A DNA stretch of 64,000 nt from Marinobacter gelidimuriae (GCF_000372805.1 NZ_KB889829.1:180-64179), one strand, 5' to 3'; positions 18,300-27,899 are shown, counted from the stretch's first letter. Translations and numbers: made by a program. The notes: generated from the letters alone by a model not told the origin.

Positions 18300-19210
18300 A
18301 TGGGCAACAAATCACTCACTTTCTCATAGTGCCCGCGGTCTTTGAGCCGCTGGCGACCGCTTCGCGTTTGCACATCGTAGTTTTTCAAAGCCCCCAGTTT
18401 GACCGGCCGGCCGGGATTCAGGATCAGGATAGGCGTGTGGGCTTCACGCATGTAGGTTTCTGCCGGTTCATCATCAATCCCGTGATAGCGAAGGTTCGCC
18501 AAAGGGCGAACACGAAGCACTCGGCGCGACCGCAGTTGTGCGGATGCTGGCAATGAGCGAATAGACATGATTTCTCGGTCGATCTTGATGTCCCAGGGGA
18601 CGTCATCAATCGTTGAGCGCGGGCGCTGCCGGAATGATTCCAGCCTTTCGCATACCTGATCCGCAGTCATCTTTTTAATCTCTGTTTTTATGCCCCAGGT
18701 AAAGGTGCAGGACTGCAGTGGGGGAGAGCAGGGCAAAACCTGCAAACGTCGGGTAAGTTGGGCCAGAATCAGCCAGGGAAAATGCCTGTGCAGCAGTTCG
18801 AAACGATCATCCCGGTTGCCAAGGCTTGGTATTAGAGCCTCTATGGCGGTCTTGCTGCGATTGATCTCAGCCATTCGATCTAGAACCTGACTTTCATCGA
18901 CGTTGGCTAACACCAACGCACCGGGAACCCGGTTGACAACTTTGGTGCTGTATTGCGGATGGCCGTACCAATCAGTCAGTGCATGAAGAGCCGCATTAAA
19001 GGCTTCTGTTCCAGAAAGATCGATGGGATTTATATTGGTAACAGGCTGGCTCTCGTTTTCACGAACAGTGCGTGGGATTTGATAGACGCGGCACTGAATC
19101 GGGGTGGCTTGCGTCAGCAAGAGTTTGGCGTCGGCACAGAGGCGCTCCAGGCATTCAACCGCCAGAACAATTTTTTGAAGAGTGTCTAGTTGTAAAAGCG
19201 AATAAGCCAT
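18284..19210 (-). CDS. tus: Tus-like DNA replication terminus-binding protein
   Basis: A 308-aa protein, the same length class as E. coli Tus (309). Alignment from memory gives matching blocks: RVPGALVL (Tus RLPGVLCY), INRSKTAIEALI (INKLKTTFEHIV), DRFELLHRHFPWLI (ARFEWVHRHLPGLI), CTFTWGIKTEIKKMTADQV (LRFGWANKHIIKNLHRDEV) and RVLRVRPLANLRYHG (RPVKVQPIARVWYKG). Phe137 and His141 correspond to Tus Phe140 and His144, which hold the flipped cytosine in the fork lock. The following Gly (Tus 149) is Trp146 here. Tus blocks forks in one direction at Ter sites. It is transcribed away from the condensin-like operon. Confidence 0.85.
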   Translation of the reverse strand: MAYSLLQLDTLQKIVLAVECLERLCADAKLLLTQATPIQCRVYQIPRTVRENESQPVTNINPIDLSGTEAFNAALHALTDWYGHPQYSTKVVNRVPGALVLANVDESQVLDRMAEINRSKTAIEALIPSLGNRDDRFELLHRHFPWLILAQLTRRLQVLPCSPPLQSCTFTWGIKTEIKKMTADQVCERLESFRQRPRSTIDDVPWDIKIDREIMSIRSLPASAQLRSRRVLRVRPLANLRYHGIDDEPAETYMREAHTPILILNPGRPVKLGALKNYDVQTRSGRQRLKDRGHYEKVSDLLPIYRQS

Positions 19211-19221
19211 TTACACTCCCT

Positions 19222-19241
19222 GTTTTGTTAAAACTATACCA
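19222..19241 (+). promoter_or_regulatory. candidate Ter-like site in the tus promoter
   Basis: TGTTAAAACTATA at 19226-19238 matches the E. coli Ter core TGTTGTAACTAAA at 10 of 13 positions. It lies just upstream of the tus start, where TerB sits in E. coli and mediates autoregulation. Flanking consensus positions match poorly and the region is AT-rich, so chance similarity is possible. Confidence 0.3.
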
Positions 19242-19472
19242 ACATGCATAAATATAATAAAACATTAGCGTGGCCTCAACATCTAACATTACGCACAGTC
19301 AACAGGTGACCGGACGATACGACGTTGATCAAACCGCTAATAAAGCGCGGTTGACGTCTTGATCGCGGCAGATTGCACAAATTCCTTTCGATTAAGCACG
19401 GGTTTACGCTTAAAACAGGCTAGAATACTCGCCGGAAATCTACTGATCGGGCATTAAAGCAAGGAGAAAACG

Positions 19473-22400
19473 GTGGTTGAAACCAAGCAAGATTATGGGC
19501 TGGAAAGCATTATTCTGCACCACTCATTTACCCAGGTGAAGGGCCGGACCATTCGCATCGACTGCCGCGAGCGCACCCATGTAGGCGGCGTGAACGGCGC
19601 CGGAAAAACCTCGATTCTGTCGCTGATTCCGGCGTTTTATGGCGAAGAACCCGAACGCATTGTCAGCAAGGGTTCCGGCCGCCTGTCGTTTCTGGATTAT
19701 TACTTGCCGAGCCTGCAAAGCCTGGTGATTTTCGAGTACAGCCGCCACCGCGGTACCTGTTGCTCCGTTATGTTTCGGCACCACTCGGGGAAGCTGTGCT
19801 ACCGCTTTGTGGAAGGCTCGGCTGCTGACACTTTCTTTGCGCCAGAAGTCATCGAAATGTTAAAAGCCGGCGCCACCGCCGACGCCGTTTTTGAAAAGCT
19901 TCGCAATTTAAAGCGCAATGTGTCTCGAATAATCGACACCATCACCAATTACCGCGCCATTATCCAGCGCAACCCCCGCCTATTGAAACGTTCCGCCGCC
20001 GATGCGCGCAAACTGCGCGGCCTTGCAGCGGACTTTGGCTTGGGCAGTGCCGACATGCACATGAGCAATATTGAACGCCTGACCCACGTGGTGCTGAATA
20101 AAAACCGTTTGATGTCCAGCTTCAAAGCAATGATTTGCGAAACTCAGTTTGAGAATATTCACATTCATGGTCGGCCCAAAACCATCGATGAAAGCGGCCT
20201 GGTGAGTGACATTCGCAGCATCAAGGCCTTTGAAAAAGAAGAAGCCAAAATTCGCGAGTGCCTGCAGCAAGAAAATGAGCGCCAGGCCATTCTGGCTGCC
20301 AGCCGGCGCACTGTCGCCAGCCTGACGGCGACAGTCGACGAGGCCAATGACAGTAAAGCCGACATTGGCCGCGACATCGCCAAACTGAAAGAACGTATTA
20401 ACGAGGAAAGCGAACAGCAGCGCCAGGCCGACGACGAGATTGCGGGGGTTCTGGCGGATAAAACCTACGAGTTGAAAGTGAAAGAAGGTGACCTTGACGG
20501 CATCTATAAAAAGCGCGAGTACTACGATAGCGAAAGAGCGCCTGAGCTGAGCCAGGATCTGCAGAATATTGGTGAATATCGCCGCCAAAAAGCCGATGCC
20601 GATTCGGATCTGGCTGGCCTGACCAGCAAAGTGACTCAGGTAGAAAGCGAGTTCAGGCACGAGATCAGCGAGCTGAAGAGTGCATTTTCCCGCGAGCAGG
20701 GCGATCGCGAGCGGAAGGTCAGCGACGCGGAGACCGCGCGCAAAGACGCGGCTTACCAACATGACAAAGCCATCAGCGCTCTGGACCACGAGAAAACCCG
20801 TGAACTAGGCCAGCAGCGCGAAGAGCGCAGTCAGGAACGCTCCGCCATTCAAAGCCAGTTGGCCCGCGCCGAAACCCTGCGCGATAACCAAAGTTATAAC
20901 GATGACGAAACCGGCCAGATAGCCGCTGTCGAAGCGGCCGTGCAAAACGCCGAAGAACAGGCGCAGCATGTTTCTGGCGAGCTGATCGACGCTAACCGCA
21001 AAAAAGACCAGGCTCGGGAAGATCGCGATACCGCCCAGAAACACCTTCTCCACGCTCAAGAGCAGATCGATACGCTAACGGCGGCGTTTGAAGATTTACA
21101 GCGGCAGATTTCGCCAGATAACGACACCTGGCTCTGGGCATTGCGCAAACAAGATCCGGAATGGGCCCAAGGCCTGGCAAAAGTCATTCATCCCGACCTG
21201 CTGATGCGCACCGACCTCAACCCGCTAATGCACAGCACCGCAGCTGCTGACCGCCGACAAGTCATGGGCTGGGTACTGAACACCGATGCGATATCCGCCC
21301 CGGAATTTGCGGCCTCAGAAGAAGAGCTGCAAGCGCGTTTGTACAACATTGATCAAAAACGCCAGGCTGCCCGCAAAACCCGTGATGACACAGAAAAAGC
21401 CGCGCGTAATCGGAACGAGGCCTACCAGTCCCGGTGTTCCGCTGTAGAACACATGAACACTGAGAAAAAGCTCACCGATGACTCGCTCATTCGGCAGCGT
21501 GAGTACCTGAAGACCCTGCGGGAGAAAATCCGCCAGGCGCTGAATGAACGCAAGCAAGTCCAAGGCGCAAAAGTGACCGAACTGCAGAGCCTCCTGGAGC
21601 AGTTCAACAAAGACAGTGAAATGGGCGAAACCGCCACCATCAGCCAGTTTGCCAAGCGCTTGATGGATTTGCGCGGCCAGTGGGCCGAGCGCGAATCCCA
21701 GCTGCAGCTAAACATCGACCACGCCCAACAACGGGTTCAGCAAGCCCGTAGCGAACACGAACAACGCCTGGAACTGAAACAAACGGCGTTTAACCAGAAA
21801 CTAGAAGACGAAGGCATAGATCCGAAAGTGGTGCAGCAGGCACGTGCCAAGGCTGAAAGCCTGAAAAACCGGGTGCAGGAAATTGAGCAAGCCGAGCCTT
21901 TAGTGCGCGAATACAAAAACTGGCTCGACAAGGACTGGTCACGTAAAGACGGCCTGACCGGCGACTGCAACCTGCTGGAGAAACAGGTCGCAGACATAAA
22001 AACCCGACGCAGCGAACGTCAGCGCAAGTACCAGGAAAGTGGTAAACAGGTGAATGCGGACATCACTCGGCATCAGCAGAAAATTGGCGCGCTGGCCAAG
22101 CAGATCGAGGAAGCCGAAGGTATTCTGAAGAAGTTCGAAGCCGCCCCCGATGACATGGCGATGCCGGGCAACATGGTTAATCTGACCGGCGAACTGCAGG
22201 ATGCCTACGAGCGTCTGGACAAACTTCGGCGCGAGGTAATGGCTACCTTCAAACGCGCGCTCACAGTGCTGAACCAGTACAACGGCACCCAAATCCAGAG
22301 CGCGTGGCAGAAGCTGAGTGAATTCCGCCGGCAGCGGCTGACAGACCCAGCCCAGGAATACGATGAAGCTTTCCAGCTCATGCAAGTGCAAGACTTGCGT

Positions 22401-23237
22401 TCACTTCTGGACACCGACATTCCGCAGCTGCGTTCTACTTTGGTTGATCAGTTTACCTCTGAAGCCAACACTTTGTGCCGTTACTTCGACAGCCTGGAAA
22501 CCATGGCCCGGGAAGTGAAAGCCGTGTCACGCACTCTGCGCCAGAAAATCAACACCGATCAGCGCATTGAGTCCCTAAGCGATATTCAAGTGGTGCTAAG
22601 GCCGCGTATTGAAGACGACGAAAGCTGGCAGCCACTGAAGAGTTTTGTGGTGCAGTGGCGCGACTGGCACGCAGTGCACCGCCGTGAAATGCCCGATGAC
22701 AGCATCATCATGGCGTTCCAGCTGGTCAGCGACACCCTGAAATCGGCCAGCCTCGGCGAAAGCGTGGAATCCATGGTGGATATGCATTTGACCATGAAAG
22801 AAAACGGTCGCGAAGCGGTGATTCGTAACGACAATGACTTCCTGACCGCCAGTTCCCAAGGCCTGACGTACCTGGCCATTATGGCGGTGTTCATGGGTCT
22901 GACCCGCTACCTGTGCCCAGACAAGAACACCCGCATTACCTGGCCCATAGACGAGTTGGGCACCCTTAGCTCCAATAACATCGCACGCATGGCAGAAATG
23001 TTGGAACACAACAACCTGACCATGATCTCAGCCTGTCCGAAACTGGACCGGCCGCTGCGCAAGTTCTTTGAAAACAAAATCAGCCTGCAGCACGGCCGCG
23101 TACACAACTTTGAAAGCGCCGCACCGAGCGCGCCGAAAAGCGATTTGCTGGCCAGTGTAACCCGCCCGCGGTCGGTAGCTGATGTAACAGACGATCTGTT
23201 TACCAGCGCCACCGAAGGAGGCAACCATGCAAACTAA
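19473..23237 (+). CDS. SMC/MukB-like ATPase (MksB- or DUF3584-type)
   Basis: A 1254-aa protein with the SMC layout. The N-terminal head has Walker A GVNGAGKTS near residue 38-46. Long charged coiled coils occupy about residues 270-600 and 660-960, with a less charged middle near 590-660 (WALRKQDPEWAQGL) as hinge. The C-terminal head has a signature-like TASSQGLTYLAIMAVF and Walker B ITWPIDELGTLSSNN. It should load on DNA and act with the next two proteins. The start is GTG with AAGGAGAAAACG before it. The exact subfamily is unsure; the ratio of parts fits MksBEF or Wadjet-type sets. The stop overlaps the next gene by 11 bp. Confidence 0.8.
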   Translation: MVETKQDYGLESIILHHSFTQVKGRTIRIDCRERTHVGGVNGAGKTSILSLIPAFYGEEPERIVSKGSGRLSFLDYYLPSLQSLVIFEYSRHRGTCCSVMFRHHSGKLCYRFVEGSAADTFFAPEVIEMLKAGATADAVFEKLRNLKRNVSRIIDTITNYRAIIQRNPRLLKRSAADARKLRGLAADFGLGSADMHMSNIERLTHVVLNKNRLMSSFKAMICETQFENIHIHGRPKTIDESGLVSDIRSIKAFEKEEAKIRECLQQENERQAILAASRRTVASLTATVDEANDSKADIGRDIAKLKERINEESEQQRQADDEIAGVLADKTYELKVKEGDLDGIYKKREYYDSERAPELSQDLQNIGEYRRQKADADSDLAGLTSKVTQVESEFRHEISELKSAFSREQGDRERKVSDAETARKDAAYQHDKAISALDHEKTRELGQQREERSQERSAIQSQLARAETLRDNQSYNDDETGQIAAVEAAVQNAEEQAQHVSGELIDANRKKDQAREDRDTAQKHLLHAQEQIDTLTAAFEDLQRQISPDNDTWLWALRKQDPEWAQGLAKVIHPDLLMRTDLNPLMHSTAAADRRQVMGWVLNTDAISAPEFAASEEELQARLYNIDQKRQAARKTRDDTEKAARNRNEAYQSRCSAVEHMNTEKKLTDDSLIRQREYLKTLREKIRQALNERKQVQGAKVTELQSLLEQFNKDSEMGETATISQFAKRLMDLRGQWAERESQLQLNIDHAQQRVQQARSEHEQRLELKQTAFNQKLEDEGIDPKVVQQARAKAESLKNRVQEIEQAEPLVREYKNWLDKDWSRKDGLTGDCNLLEKQVADIKTRRSERQRKYQESGKQVNADITRHQQKIGALAKQIEEAEGILKKFEAAPDDMAMPGNMVNLTGELQDAYERLDKLRREVMATFKRALTVLNQYNGTQIQSAWQKLSEFRRQRLTDPAQEYDEAFQLMQVQDLRSLLDTDIPQLRSTLVDQFTSEANTLCRYFDSLETMAREVKAVSRTLRQKINTDQRIESLSDIQVVLRPRIEDDESWQPLKSFVVQWRDWHAVHRREMPDDSIIMAFQLVSDTLKSASLGESVESMVDMHLTMKENGREAVIRNDNDFLTASSQGLTYLAIMAVFMGLTRYLCPDKNTRITWPIDELGTLSSNNIARMAEMLEHNNLTMISACPKLDRPLRKFFENKISLQHGRVHNFESAAPSAPKSDLLASVTRPRSVADVTDDLFTSATEGGNHAN

Positions 23238-23865
23238 TCCACTGTTCGAACGCACGGTAAGCGCCTTACTGGCCGGTGAAATCATCTGCGAATACAGCCA
23301 CGATGAACTGTATAACTATTTACTGACGCAACCTGTGCAGCAAAAAGTTTCGGATTTCCTACAACAGATGAACCGCACCCTGCGCCAAACCAGCAGCCAC
23401 GATGCCTGGCTATGTTCTTACCAGGATCTGTCACGCCCCGACGCCAAAGACGCCGTGCGCCAGCAATTTCGAGAGGTAGCCAACCACCTGGAAGCCCTGG
23501 TGCAGTTTCTACGGCTGGTGATGATGGTGGAAGCCGCACAACGCCCCATTCCCGCCGGCGAACACCTGCGTGAAGGCAAATTGCTGGAACGCATTTCCAC
23601 CGCGCCGTCGCTGGAAGCCAAACTGCGTTCGCTGTGTGAAAAAGACCTGTTCCGCACCAAGCGCAGCGACAGCGCGGGCCAATTGCGCGTGGTACTGGAG
23701 AACCTGACCAAAGCCGGCTACCTGAAACCCATCGGCACCAGCGGCAGCGTGTTTCTGGCGACGGCAAAATGGAGCTGGTTGTACGACGTGATGACCTTCA
23801 TTCAGACCCATGAAGGCATCCGCGAAGACAGCGCCGAAGACGACCCGCAGCTGAGGATTGTCTGA
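23227..23865 (+). CDS. MksE/JetB-like winged-helix partner of the SMC ATPase
   Basis: A 212-aa protein coded inside a tightly coupled operon: it starts 11 bp before the ATPase stop and its own stop overlaps the next start (TGATG). The C-terminal half has winged-helix character (LREGKLLERISTAPSLEAKL then GQLRVVLENLTKAGYLKP). Size and position match the small KITE-type subunit (MksE, MukE, JetB). The assignment rests on context and fold impression, not on a recognised sequence motif. Confidence 0.6.
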   Translation: MQTNPLFERTVSALLAGEIICEYSHDELYNYLLTQPVQQKVSDFLQQMNRTLRQTSSHDAWLCSYQDLSRPDAKDAVRQQFREVANHLEALVQFLRLVMMVEAAQRPIPAGEHLREGKLLERISTAPSLEAKLRSLCEKDLFRTKRSDSAGQLRVVLENLTKAGYLKPIGTSGSVFLATAKWSWLYDVMTFIQTHEGIREDSAEDDPQLRIV

Positions 23866-25115
23866 TGGCCAGAACCCACGATGCGCAATCCACCCTGCGG
23901 GCGCTGGCCACCTACGGTGACGTGATTCTGGAAGCCCATCTGAACCGTGGCAACCGAATTGCCCTGAACGACGACAACGTTGGCGTACTGGAAACCCTGG
24001 AACACCACCGCTTGGTGTGGCGCCTGGGGGACACCGAAGACCTGCAGCTGAAAAATGTTCTGGTGCGGCTGTTAGACCACATCACCGAATCGGAACGCCG
24101 GCGTTTTGCCAGCGCCCAGGTTGACCGCCTTTGGAGCGATCTGAATCGGCTGTTTGTGGATTATCGCGAAGCCAAAAAGCGCGCAGCGTTTACGGACAAA
24201 TCGCGAATTGAGAGTGAAATCAAAGAATGCCTGTCGGAAATCATTGAAGACATCCGCAACGCCACCGATACCTTCTCGTCTTACATCAGCAGCGGCTTCA
24301 GCTACATCACCGATATGGATCTACGAATTCGCAAGAACCACGAAGTGATTGAGCGGGCAGGGCAACTAAATAGCCTGTTTGAAAGCTTCAACACCCAGGA
24401 CCTGGCCGATCAGGCCGGCAACGATCCGTTCCTGAAACGACTGCTGCTGAAATATCTGCCGGCTGCGTTGGAACAAGGCCAGAAAAACCTCAGCTATGCC
24501 CTTAATCAGCTGCGCCTGACGCTGGTGCGCCTGCGCGAAGATCAGCGCCTGAGTAAATTGGTCGGTGGCTTTGAAAGCTATTTCGCCAACAATCGCGGTT
24601 ACATTCCGTTTATCGATGACCTGGATCTGGGCCACTGCCCGGCGCCGCTGAACAATGTCGTGCCCTTCGCGATCGTCGCTCGTGGTGATATTTATGACCC
24701 GGCAGACGACGCAGACCTGATTACTCTGGCGCAAACCGCCCGCACCTTGGGCACCGACCAGCAAGGCACTGAACCTGCAGCTGCTCTGCAAACCGTCGAA
24801 TTCGACGTTGCCGGAGCCTCTCACCCCGAAGAAGAAGATCCGGTGGACGAGCTGATTGAACAGTTGGTGCAGTTCGTGGTGGATGGCGATATTGGCGACG
24901 GCGAAATTGATGCCTTAGAGGCCCTCAGCGGCAGCGGTCTGGCATTAGATGCGGCCACCTGGCTGTCCACGCTGGAAGCACAGATCGACTCGCTGGCGCC
25001 CAACGACCAGAGCCAGATTACAGTGGAATACAAAAGCCAGCTGGATCCGCTTTACAAAGACAACCTCTACATAACCGGCATGACTTTGCGAAGAAGCAAT
25101 GAAAGCCGAATTTAA
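23865..25115 (+). CDS. MksF/JetA-like kleisin candidate
   Basis: A 416-aa largely helical protein. The N-terminus (about 1-75) is winged-helix-like (NVGVLETLEHHRLVWRL), the middle (about 85-225) is predicted helical (SRIESEIKECLSEIIEDIRN), a Glu/Asp-rich linker lies at about 305-325 and a small C-terminal domain ends TGMTLRRSNES. This is the layout of MukF/MksF kleisins that bridge the SMC heads. In canonical Mks and Jet operons the kleisin comes first; here it comes last. No toprim nuclease (MksG/JetD) follows. Confidence 0.55.
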   Translation: MARTHDAQSTLRALATYGDVILEAHLNRGNRIALNDDNVGVLETLEHHRLVWRLGDTEDLQLKNVLVRLLDHITESERRRFASAQVDRLWSDLNRLFVDYREAKKRAAFTDKSRIESEIKECLSEIIEDIRNATDTFSSYISSGFSYITDMDLRIRKNHEVIERAGQLNSLFESFNTQDLADQAGNDPFLKRLLLKYLPAALEQGQKNLSYALNQLRLTLVRLREDQRLSKLVGGFESYFANNRGYIPFIDDLDLGHCPAPLNNVVPFAIVARGDIYDPADDADLITLAQTARTLGTDQQGTEPAAALQTVEFDVAGASHPEEEDPVDELIEQLVQFVVDGDIGDGEIDALEALSGSGLALDAATWLSTLEAQIDSLAPNDQSQITVEYKSQLDPLYKDNLYITGMTLRRSNESRI

Positions 25116-25385
25116 GGCCATTACCAAGCTGCTGCAGGGAGGGAAACGAGAAATCGCCCGCAGCAGTAACGTCTGGAATTTGTCGCCGCAAGACTGGCCG
25201 GCGCTGGACTGCAGCGCGGCACCTACCGTCAACAACACGCAGAACTCAAAATAGCGCAGGCCGCCGCTGTTACCGACCAGCAGCGCAGTATTCTGGCCTT
25301 CATGGCTGCTCATGAGTGTGCGATCATGCAGAAACATATTACCGCGCGGGCTTTGCCCCTGGTTGCGATTACAGGTTCCAAATAA
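25099..25385 (+). pseudogene. frameshifted small gene after the condensin-like operon
   Basis: An ATG overlapping the kleisin-like gene opens a 51-codon frame (MKAEFKAITKLLQGGKREIA) that stops at a TAG. A second frame continues without a start from about 25202 (GLQRGTYRQQHAELKIAQAA) to TAA 25383-25385 (ARALPLVAITGSK). Joined, the product would be about 94 aa. Its coupling to the operon suggests a fourth component now broken, or a sequencing error. It is far too short for a JetD-type nuclease and I do not recognise it. Confidence 0.5.
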
Positions 25386-25397
25386 ACGAGGTGTAAG

Positions 25398-26054
25398 GTG
25401 CAGGATCTACAGACTATTGAGATTGAAACCCAAGCTAACCCCACGGCTGCCGTTATCTGGCTGCATGGCCTGGGCGCCAATGGACACGATTTTGAATCCG
25501 TAGTACCCGAACTCGGTTTACCAGATGCCGCCGTGCGCTTTATATTCCCACACGCGCCCAATCTGCCGATCACGATCAACGGCGGCATGTCCATGCCGGC
25601 CTGGTACGATATCAAAGCCATGGACCTTGACCGTATTATCGATACCGAGCAACTGATGGCTTCGGCCCGCGCAGTCGGCAAGTTGGTGGATCGGGAGATC
25701 GAACGCGGCATCGCTTCCGAAAACATCGTAATTGCCGGTTTCTCCCAGGGTGGAGCGGTTGCCTATGAATTAGGCCTGACGTATCCGAAGCGTCTTGCCG
25801 GTATTCTGGCGCTTTCAACCTATTTTGCCACCGCAAAGTCGGTGAAGCCTTCACAGGCCAACGCCGGTATTCCAATCAATATCTATCACGGAACTTCTGA
25901 CCCGATGGTTCCGGAAGTGCTGGGCCTTCGCAGTTTGGAAGCACTCAAGGAAATGGGCTATCAGCCGGCCTATATGACCTTTCCTATGGAACACAGCGTG
26001 TGCCTTGAGGAAATTAAGGAAGTCGGACAGTTCATTCGCAAATACGCACTGTAA
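25398..26054 (+). CDS. carboxylesterase/acyl-protein thioesterase-like hydrolase
   Basis: A 218-aa alpha/beta hydrolase. The nucleophile elbow is GFSQGG (Ser near residue 115), the Asp is in HGTSDPMV and the His in PMEHSVC. IWLHGLGANGHDFE forms the oxyanion region. The length and motifs match the small carboxylesterase (EstB/APT) family, which cuts short-chain esters or thioesters. The start is GTG with GAGG upstream; 57 bp separate it from the acpH-like gene. Confidence 0.9.
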   Translation: MQDLQTIEIETQANPTAAVIWLHGLGANGHDFESVVPELGLPDAAVRFIFPHAPNLPITINGGMSMPAWYDIKAMDLDRIIDTEQLMASARAVGKLVDREIERGIASENIVIAGFSQGGAVAYELGLTYPKRLAGILALSTYFATAKSVKPSQANAGIPINIYHGTSDPMVPEVLGLRSLEALKEMGYQPAYMTFPMEHSVCLEEIKEVGQFIRKYAL

Positions 26055-26111
26055 TGGCCGGTTGCAGTCTTAGAGGCATACATTGATAAATAACCCGACA
26101 GGACGCTTTCC

Positions 26112-26684
26112 TTGAATCATCTTGCCCACGTTTTTCTGGCCCCGGATTCTGCCGAATGTCGTGTTGGTAGCATTCTGGGCGACTTCAGCCGCGGCGTTGA
26201 CCTATCTGCGTTACCGGGCAAAGTGCAGGAAGGTGTTCGCCATCATATAGCCGTTGACGTGTTCACGGACAGCCACGCCGAGGTGCTAGCCAGCAAACGT
26301 TTGTTTTCGCCCCAACGCAGGCGCTTTGCCGGGGTAGCCCTGGACGTACTTTACGATCATTACCTGCTGCGCCACTGGCAGAGTTTTAGCCCGGCGTCCC
26401 GCGATGCGTTTGTACACCGCGTGTATCAGGAGCTTCAGCATAACGAACACCTGATGCCAGCGCCCATGGTGAGGGTGACACGCCACATGGTGCGCCATGA
26501 CTGGTTTGGTGCTTACCAGAATCTGGGCAGTATTGGCGACGCCCTGGACAGGGTGGCCGAGCGCATTCGTTTCCCCAATCAGTTTGCCGGCATTATTGAT
26601 GAGATTCGCGCTAACGACGTTCAGCTGGAACAGCATTTTCTGAACTTTTTCCAAGAACTACAAAGATTTGCTAAGCAAACCTAA
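26112..26684 (+). CDS. acpH: ACP phosphodiesterase (AcpH, DUF479)
   Basis: A 190-aa protein with the family start MNHLAHVFLA and the metal-binding motifs GSILGDFSRG, HHIAVDVFTDSH and DVLYDHYLL, which supply conserved His and Asp of an HD-like fold. AcpH removes 4'-phosphopantetheine from acyl carrier protein. The start is TTG with AGGA nine bases upstream. The length is normal. Confidence 0.88.
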   Translation: MNHLAHVFLAPDSAECRVGSILGDFSRGVDLSALPGKVQEGVRHHIAVDVFTDSHAEVLASKRLFSPQRRRFAGVALDVLYDHYLLRHWQSFSPASRDAFVHRVYQELQHNEHLMPAPMVRVTRHMVRHDWFGAYQNLGSIGDALDRVAERIRFPNQFAGIIDEIRANDVQLEQHFLNFFQELQRFAKQT

Positions 26685-26720
26685 TGTAGCTTCAACTCCT
26701 AGAATTGGATTCCCACCGCA

Positions 26721-27899
26721 ATGAGCAGACTCGAAACCCGGCAAGCGGTACTCTCGTTTATCGGTCTGCTGCTGGTCGCCCTTAACCTGCGCCCAGCCCT
26801 GAGCAGTATCGGCCCTATGCTGCGCACGATCGGCGACAGTTTTACCTTGTCGTCTTCAGCACTGGGTATTCTGACGACTCTTCCAGTACTTTTTTTGGGA
26901 CTGGCTGCACCGCTGGCGCCAAAGCTGACAAGCCGCCTGGGTATTGAAAGAACGGTTCTGGTTGTTCTGGTTATGTTGGCGCTTGCGCTGCTCGTGCGGC
27001 CCTATTCTGGCTTAGCGGGGCTGTTTACCGGTACAGCCATAGCCGGGGGCTGCATCGGTATTATTGGTGTGTTACTGCCGGGTATTGTGAAACGGGATTT
27101 CCCCAACCATGCGAGTTTAATGACTGGCATCTATACCGCGGCACTCTGCTCAGGTGCAGCCATTGCGGCGGGCACAACCGAACCCCTGCGGGAGCTGTTT
27201 CATCAGCAATGGCGTCCGGCACTGGCTTTCTGGCTGGTGCCCGCTGTTATTGCGTTTGTGGCCTGGTGGGTTCAGTTAAGTGATAAAAAGCTGGGCGTCA
27301 AACCGGGGAAAACCCGTGGAAAATCCATATACCGTGATCGACTGGCGTGGCAAATAGCTTTGTATATGGGTTTACAGTCGTCATTGGCGTATACCGTATT
27401 CGGCTGGCTGCCAACCATTTTACAAGACCGCGGCATCAGCGCCGTTGAAGCCGGCCTGGCGCTGTCTGTGTCTATTTTAGTGCAAGTGGTTAGCGCCATC
27501 GCAGCGCCTTTAATTGCCAGCCAAATGCGCGATCAGCGGGCGATGATTTCTCTGGTGATGTTGCTGGTTATCGCGGGCCTCGCCGGCTGTATTTACGGGC
27601 CAATGGATCAGATGTGGTTGTGGGTTGTGCTGTTGGGTCTTGGTCAGGGCGGCAGTTTTAGCCTGGCGCTTACCTTACTGGCGGTGCGAGCACGGGACGC
27701 AGAAGGCGCGGGGCGCCTTTCCGGCATGGCTCAAAGCCTTGGGTATATCATGGCGGCCTTTGGGCCACTGTTGGTTGGCGTGCTGCGCGATCTGTTCGGC
27801 GGCTGGCAGGCCGCCGGCGGATTTCTCATTGCGATCGGCATAGGTGCAGCGCTGGCAGGTCTGAAAGCCGGCCGCAATGCGTATGTTTTGGACGATTAG
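26721..27899 (+). CDS. MFS transporter, CynX/NimT family
   Basis: A 392-aa protein with 12 hydrophobic segments. The N-terminus (LVALNLRPALSSIGPML) and the following GILTTLPVLFLGLAAP are hallmarks of the CynX/NimT group, whose members move cyanate, nitroimidazoles or other small anions. The substrate here is not known. The stop codon TAG is the last sequence before the left terminal repeat of the decayed transposon, so the gene's end may have been set by that insertion, although the length is normal. Confidence 0.88.
   Translation: MSRLETRQAVLSFIGLLLVALNLRPALSSIGPMLRTIGDSFTLSSSALGILTTLPVLFLGLAAPLAPKLTSRLGIERTVLVVLVMLALALLVRPYSGLAGLFTGTAIAGGCIGIIGVLLPGIVKRDFPNHASLMTGIYTAALCSGAAIAAGTTEPLRELFHQQWRPALAFWLVPAVIAFVAWWVQLSDKKLGVKPGKTRGKSIYRDRLAWQIALYMGLQSSLAYTVFGWLPTILQDRGISAVEAGLALSVSILVQVVSAIAAPLIASQMRDQRAMISLVMLLVIAGLAGCIYGPMDQMWLWVVLLGLGQGGSFSLALTLLAVRARDAEGAGRLSGMAQSLGYIMAAFGPLLVGVLRDLFGGWQAAGGFLIAIGIGAALAGLKAGRNAYVLDD

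Noticed and set aside
19211-19472. dif recombination site next to tus
   Set aside because: I looked for the XerC/XerD-type palindrome and saw nothing close to it.
19980-20789. 269-codon frame opposite the SMC-like gene
   Set aside because: Antisense shadow of a GC-rich coiled-coil region; the sense gene has all motifs.
23865-25385. Complete Wadjet (JetABCD) defence system
   Set aside because: No toprim-type JetD gene follows, the gene order differs, and the leftover frame is far too short.
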